From Drosophila persimilis (taxonomy: Eukaryota > Arthropoda > Insecta > Diptera > Drosophilidae), in NCBI RefSeq assembly GCF_003286085.1, contig NW_020825288.1:14136001-14200000 (forward strand): a DNA stretch of 64,000 bases, given 5' to 3'. The translations under genes were made by a program, and so were the position numbers. The notes beneath the pieces were generated by a model that saw nothing but the letters and a program-made list of their open reading frames with translations, was not told the DNA's origin and did not search any database. This document shows, in pieces, positions 60,087-64,000 of the stretch; the stretch's first letter is position 1; each line of letters starts with the position of its first letter.

Positions 60087-61316
60087 AAGCCACTCAGCCG
60101 GTCACAGCCGAGTCCGTTGTCATGAGGCGGGCCATGGGGCTGCCCAAGAAGCCCAGAGAGACCCCAGAGACCACATAATGATGGCAAGATGCGGGATGCA
60201 CAAGCAAAAGGCAGGGGCTGTGGGGGAGACCTGTTCTTTAACCCATACAGCCACCACGGGTGACATAATCGGCACAGTTGTTGGCCTGGCAACAAATGTT
60301 GTGCCAGTACTTGCATGTGGTGGGGGGCTGTGGGTGTGGAGCAGTGGAGCTTGGTATTCAAATAAACGTATTTCTTGTGTACACACACACACACATTCGC
60401 ATCACGCATATTTCTCAGATATCCCGGGGAATGTTTTTATGTGGAATTTTCAGAAATTGCTACCTTTTTGGCTATGGATTCTAATTAATGACTTGTACAA
60501 CGGTCCGATCTCCAGTTCTTGCTAATAAATAAAACACTGAGTATTTGCATATGCCCTAATTCGCTGGAAGGGAATATTCGTGTATTCCATGATTCACACA
60601 AATTCCAAAACAGAAACAGTGAAAGGTCTCTTTCTTTGCAGCGACTTGCGGACTTCCTCTCTCAATCGATCGGGCAATCACAAAATAATTGATTTGATTT
60701 CTCCAACTATCGATATTAAAGTCAGGCTATGCTTCCGATATTATCGTAATGACACCCATTCCATGTAACGGGACATGCTGCAGGCCAATCAATACACACA
60801 CACACACACACACTTTCACCATGCCTCCTTCTCCCTTGCGCCTCCTTCGCTTCACTGGAATTGGAGGTCATGCCGTGTCTGACCCAAAACTGCACGTTTT
60901 CGGATTTTGTGTTTGCTTTTTGGTCTGTGACCTTTGACATCTGACTGCCTGCCTGCCGCCAGTTGATTGACATAATTCCATTATAGACAGACGTCTTGAT
61001 TTGGATACACACTTGGATTTATCCCCCCCCCCCCTCCCCAGCCAGCGTATCGATTGGGGTTTGCGGGCAAATGTCAAACCGAATGTAATGCAAAATGTCA
61101 ACGATCCACAAGGATGGAGCGTGGGCAGCAAATACTGTTTTATGGCTTCATTTCAATTTATGCATTAATTGGCGGACGAATCGGTGAACGTTTGTCGGCT
61201 TTCGGCAATCAAAAAGTACACTCTTCAACTCCCTTCCTGCCATTGGCACTCTCTCACTGCAGCTCATCAAAAAGCTCTCTCTCTCTCTCTCAAGCCGTAG
61301 TGATCTGGCTCAGCAG

Positions 61317-61360
61317 CGAGCGCTTTGACGCCATGCTTAATGGGAGAGAGAGAGAGAGAG
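61317..61360. repeat. solo copy of the B block of the nested palindrome
   Basis: CGAGCGCTTTGACGCCATG followed by CTTAATGGGAGAGAGAG matches GAGCGCTTTGAGGCCATGTTTAATGAGAGAG at 52610-52640. The block is therefore dispersed. Confidence 0.7.
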
Positions 61361-64000
61361 AAGAACGAAGCTTGCTCTACCGAAAAGAGTGCGCCTTGTA
61401 GTTTCCTTTTCGCACAAGCTGCTGTTTTCTGTGCGATGTATGCGTGACTCAAAGCCATCGTGGGGGAGAGAGAGAGAGAGAGAGAGACTTAGAGCTTAGC
61501 CTTTCCTCTTGCCCTGCCATTACCACTGTTCGAACTCCTTATCTTGCTCTCCCCTCTGGCCATCCAGCTGCGGCTCTTTCACTCGCCACTTTCCTACTCC
61601 CCTACTGCCCCCCCCTCCACCTTTCTCTCTTGCATGCTTGAGCGAGTGTGCTGCCTGACAAGCATTGCGCTGGTGGGGAGATTGTTGCTTTTGGCTGGAA
61701 AATTTTCAATGCATAATCAACAACAAAAACAGCAATATTTTTCTTCTTTTTTTTTTTTTTTGCAACGTGACGAATTACGTGCAAAATTGCCGCAACAACA
61801 AGAACAGCCAAGCAACATCGTCGTGCCCTTTGTGGCAGCTGCTGTTTGCTGTTTGTTGTTGCTTTGTGGCTAAGGGAGTTTTTTTTTCAGGTTTATGCAA
61901 GTCGCTGGCAAAAGACTTTTTTCTAATGCGCAACAAAATATTCTCTTTGACGTGCTCCTCCCGCCCCTTGCCCGTTTTCCCCCACGGGTGTGTCACGTAC
62001 AGAGCATGGCCAAAAATTTGATTGATCCCCCACTCCTCTGCCCTAGCCGTTCGTTTGCCTTCATACCTCTGCATCTTCCCACTCGCTCTCACTTTTGCGT
62101 TGTTCCCTTCTTTTGTTGTCTGTTTCTGTTCTCGGCTCTTCGGGCTGTTCTCATTCTTAATCTTCTTGTTACCTCCTTACGCACCACGCTTCGCACACAA
62201 ACGATCATAATTATAGTGCCAGTTGCTCTTCCAACAACAAAGTGGAGCTCTATGGGGTTATGTCTGTCTGAGGGAATGATCTATGGGAACTGTAGGACTA
62301 TAAGAGCTATAGGAAGCATAACTGGAGTGTAAAACCGCCGGAGAACAAGTTTTCTTTGTAGATCCTTTTTTCCAAATAAAATCCAGTATCGACCACTCCA
62401 TACTCGGAATAAAAAAATTAACATTTTTGTATATTTTAATCAAATTGCAATACATATATATTTTTTTTGTTTCTTGCGGGCAGCATCTGAGGTGAGGCTC
62501 TGCCCCTCCCCTGTTGGGGCTTTTCTCTTTGTTTTTTGTGCCTCTCCTTTTGTGGAGAACAGCCAGCCCCATGGACTGGTTGCTGGTTGCCTGTCTTCCG
62601 CTTGCAGGTGAAATTGTGTGCAGCGTAACATATTATTAAATTGGCTTGATTATGGCCATTGCCCCGTTCCCGGTCCCGGTCCCCGCCATTGCCAGTTCTC
62701 GAAACCACGGTCAGTCATTGGGCGGGGAGCAGCAGCCCCCAGCAACAGCCAACAGGCACCAGCCACAGAAAAAAAAAAAAAAAAAAAAACCAATTTTGAA
62801 CCGCCCGAACCGAGCATTTCCTGTCGTGCCGTGTTGCCGGTTCTGTTCCTCTCTGCTGGCCGGGCAATTAAAGCCGTGTAAACGTGGCTCACTGAAGCTG
62901 TAGCTGTATCTGGGATCCAAACAGAATTGACTGTCAGCATGGCAGACAGCAGACAGCAGACGTTTGATCATAAATCTTCCGAGTGCTGCCAAAAATAGAG
63001 ACATTCCCTTCTTTGTAGGGTTCCAATTGGAATGGTTTCGATTCGTTTCCATTTAATCGAATGGATGGATGGTTGGTTCGATGGGATGCAAGCATGCTTC
63101 GATGCACGGAATGGAAAAACAATGAAAACGATAAAAGACCAAAAATAACCACCGCCACACACACACACACACAGACGGGAAACGAAAGGAAAGGAATAGA
63201 ATCAGAAGCAACAGCAATGCAATGGAATGAAAAAGCCATAAGAATGAGTAGAATAAAAGAGAACTATTTATAGAAAACCGAACCCACTAATACACTGGAA
63301 TATCTGAGAATTGTACAAGATTTAGGTGGGTTCTGGGGCGACATTCGATACGTGCCTTATCCTATCGATAAAGAAAACAAATAAAGTACAAAACAGCGGA
63401 CTATATCCTGTTTCCTATCAGTTAAAAATCAGCACAATATTAGTTTTCTTATCTAACAACCAGCCTTTACCTCTGTTAACCTCATTTGTGGCTCTGGCCT
63501 GTCTAGCCTTCGTTTAGAGAGGGGATTATGATGGGCCTTATCAGTAGTTGCCGCTAATTTGTAATGCCAGAAAAGTAAGGGTATATAAAAGTATTCAACG
63601 CACTAATGATTGATCTACAAATGGATGTGGGGACTGATGGATCCCCATCGCACTCGTTCCCGTCGTATATGGGTCAATAGTCTGTCGATCACTGCCATGT
63701 TGCAGGCCCTCTACTGATAATGGTTTCCCCCCCTTCTATCCCGCCAATTAACTGAAGTTCTCTCTCCTCATCTCCATCATAAATTGAAACGATTTTCCCC
63801 CCCAGTTCTCGTTGGGTTTTTCGGTCTGTTTTCCCCCCATAATTCCACGGGGGCTTTGTAGTGGAGTAAGACAACGTGCTTTGGCGTTTCATTATTTATT
63901 GTTATAAAATCCGCGTTGACTCGTTTTTTTTTTTGTATTTATTTAACGCGCTTTAGTACGTATGTATATTATGTCATAACGATTTTTGTCACGCATCTCT

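Larger units (their letters stand above)
45504..64000 (+). other. giant first intron (inferred)
   Basis: No recognisable gene lies in these 18.5 kb. The sequence is microsatellites, homopolymers, GAGA tracts and dispersed repeats. Long frames such as 59852..59427 (minus) lack domains. One exon-like block (49233-49311) stands out. Whether it is all one intron is an inference from the donor at 45504. Confidence 0.45.

Overview
This is eukaryotic, Drosophila-type DNA: small GT-AG introns of about 55-75 bp beside multi-kb introns, DRE (TATCGATA) and Ohler motif 1 (GGTCACACTG) promoters, CA/CT microsatellites, and proteins that match fly genes closely (corazonin, Su(Hw), RPB9, Ada2b, TFIIA small subunit, DNA polymerase iota). 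The proteins differ from D. melanogaster versions, and the dispersed repeats resemble those of obscura-group flies, so I infer a species of that type (species not proven). All recognised genes belong to Muller element E (3R of D. melanogaster).

Layout. 1-233: first coding exon of an unrecognised gene (minus). 623-2110: BTB/BACK-type gene (minus). 2291-2342: shared promoter with a DRE and a head-to-head motif 1 pair. 2974-5318: DNA polymerase iota (plus). 6105-8479: Ada2b (minus). 8.5-11.9 kb: intergenic DNA with a decayed non-LTR retrotransposon and dispersed repeats. 11933-13022: CUEDC2-like gene (minus). 13.4-14.7 kb: repeats. 14810-15353: corazonin (minus). 15976-18982: SLC46-like transporter (minus). 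19569-19958: RpII15/RPB9 (minus), divergent from su(Hw) at 20907-23889 (plus). 24200-26302: IFT54 (minus) with an X-box 78 bp upstream. 28042-29910: LysM-domain gene (minus), with probable alternative 5' exons at about 30.4 and 36.9 kb. 40.0-41.5 kb: a cluster of one repeat family ending at the TfIIA-S promoter. 41614-42043: TfIIA-S (plus). 42.2-43.0 kb: an unidentified spliced-looking reading frame ending in a hairpin. 45493-45503: an 11-base initiating exon (plus), whose intron seems to run to the window end. That last 18.5 kb is mostly microsatellites, homopolymers and dispersed repeats, with one exon-like GC-rich block at 49233-49311.

The set is largely housekeeping and chromatin genes (SAGA/Ada adaptor, Pol II subunit, TFIIA, insulator protein, translesion polymerase) in short divergent or tandem arrangements. 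A neuropeptide gene with a TATA box and a ciliary gene with an RFX site sit among them. The most interesting non-coding signal is a dispersed repeat that abuts a promoter cassette (GGTATATTT copies plus motif 1 or DRE) and points towards the adjacent gene at three to five loci. Other leads are an in-frame 200-codon extension after the CUEDC2-like stop codon, a 190-bp minisatellite of TATCG boxes, nested palindromic repeats at 52.5-52.9 kb, and a hairpin at 42.95-43.04 kb. Exon boundaries were built by hand from splice signals and frame continuity, not from transcripts.
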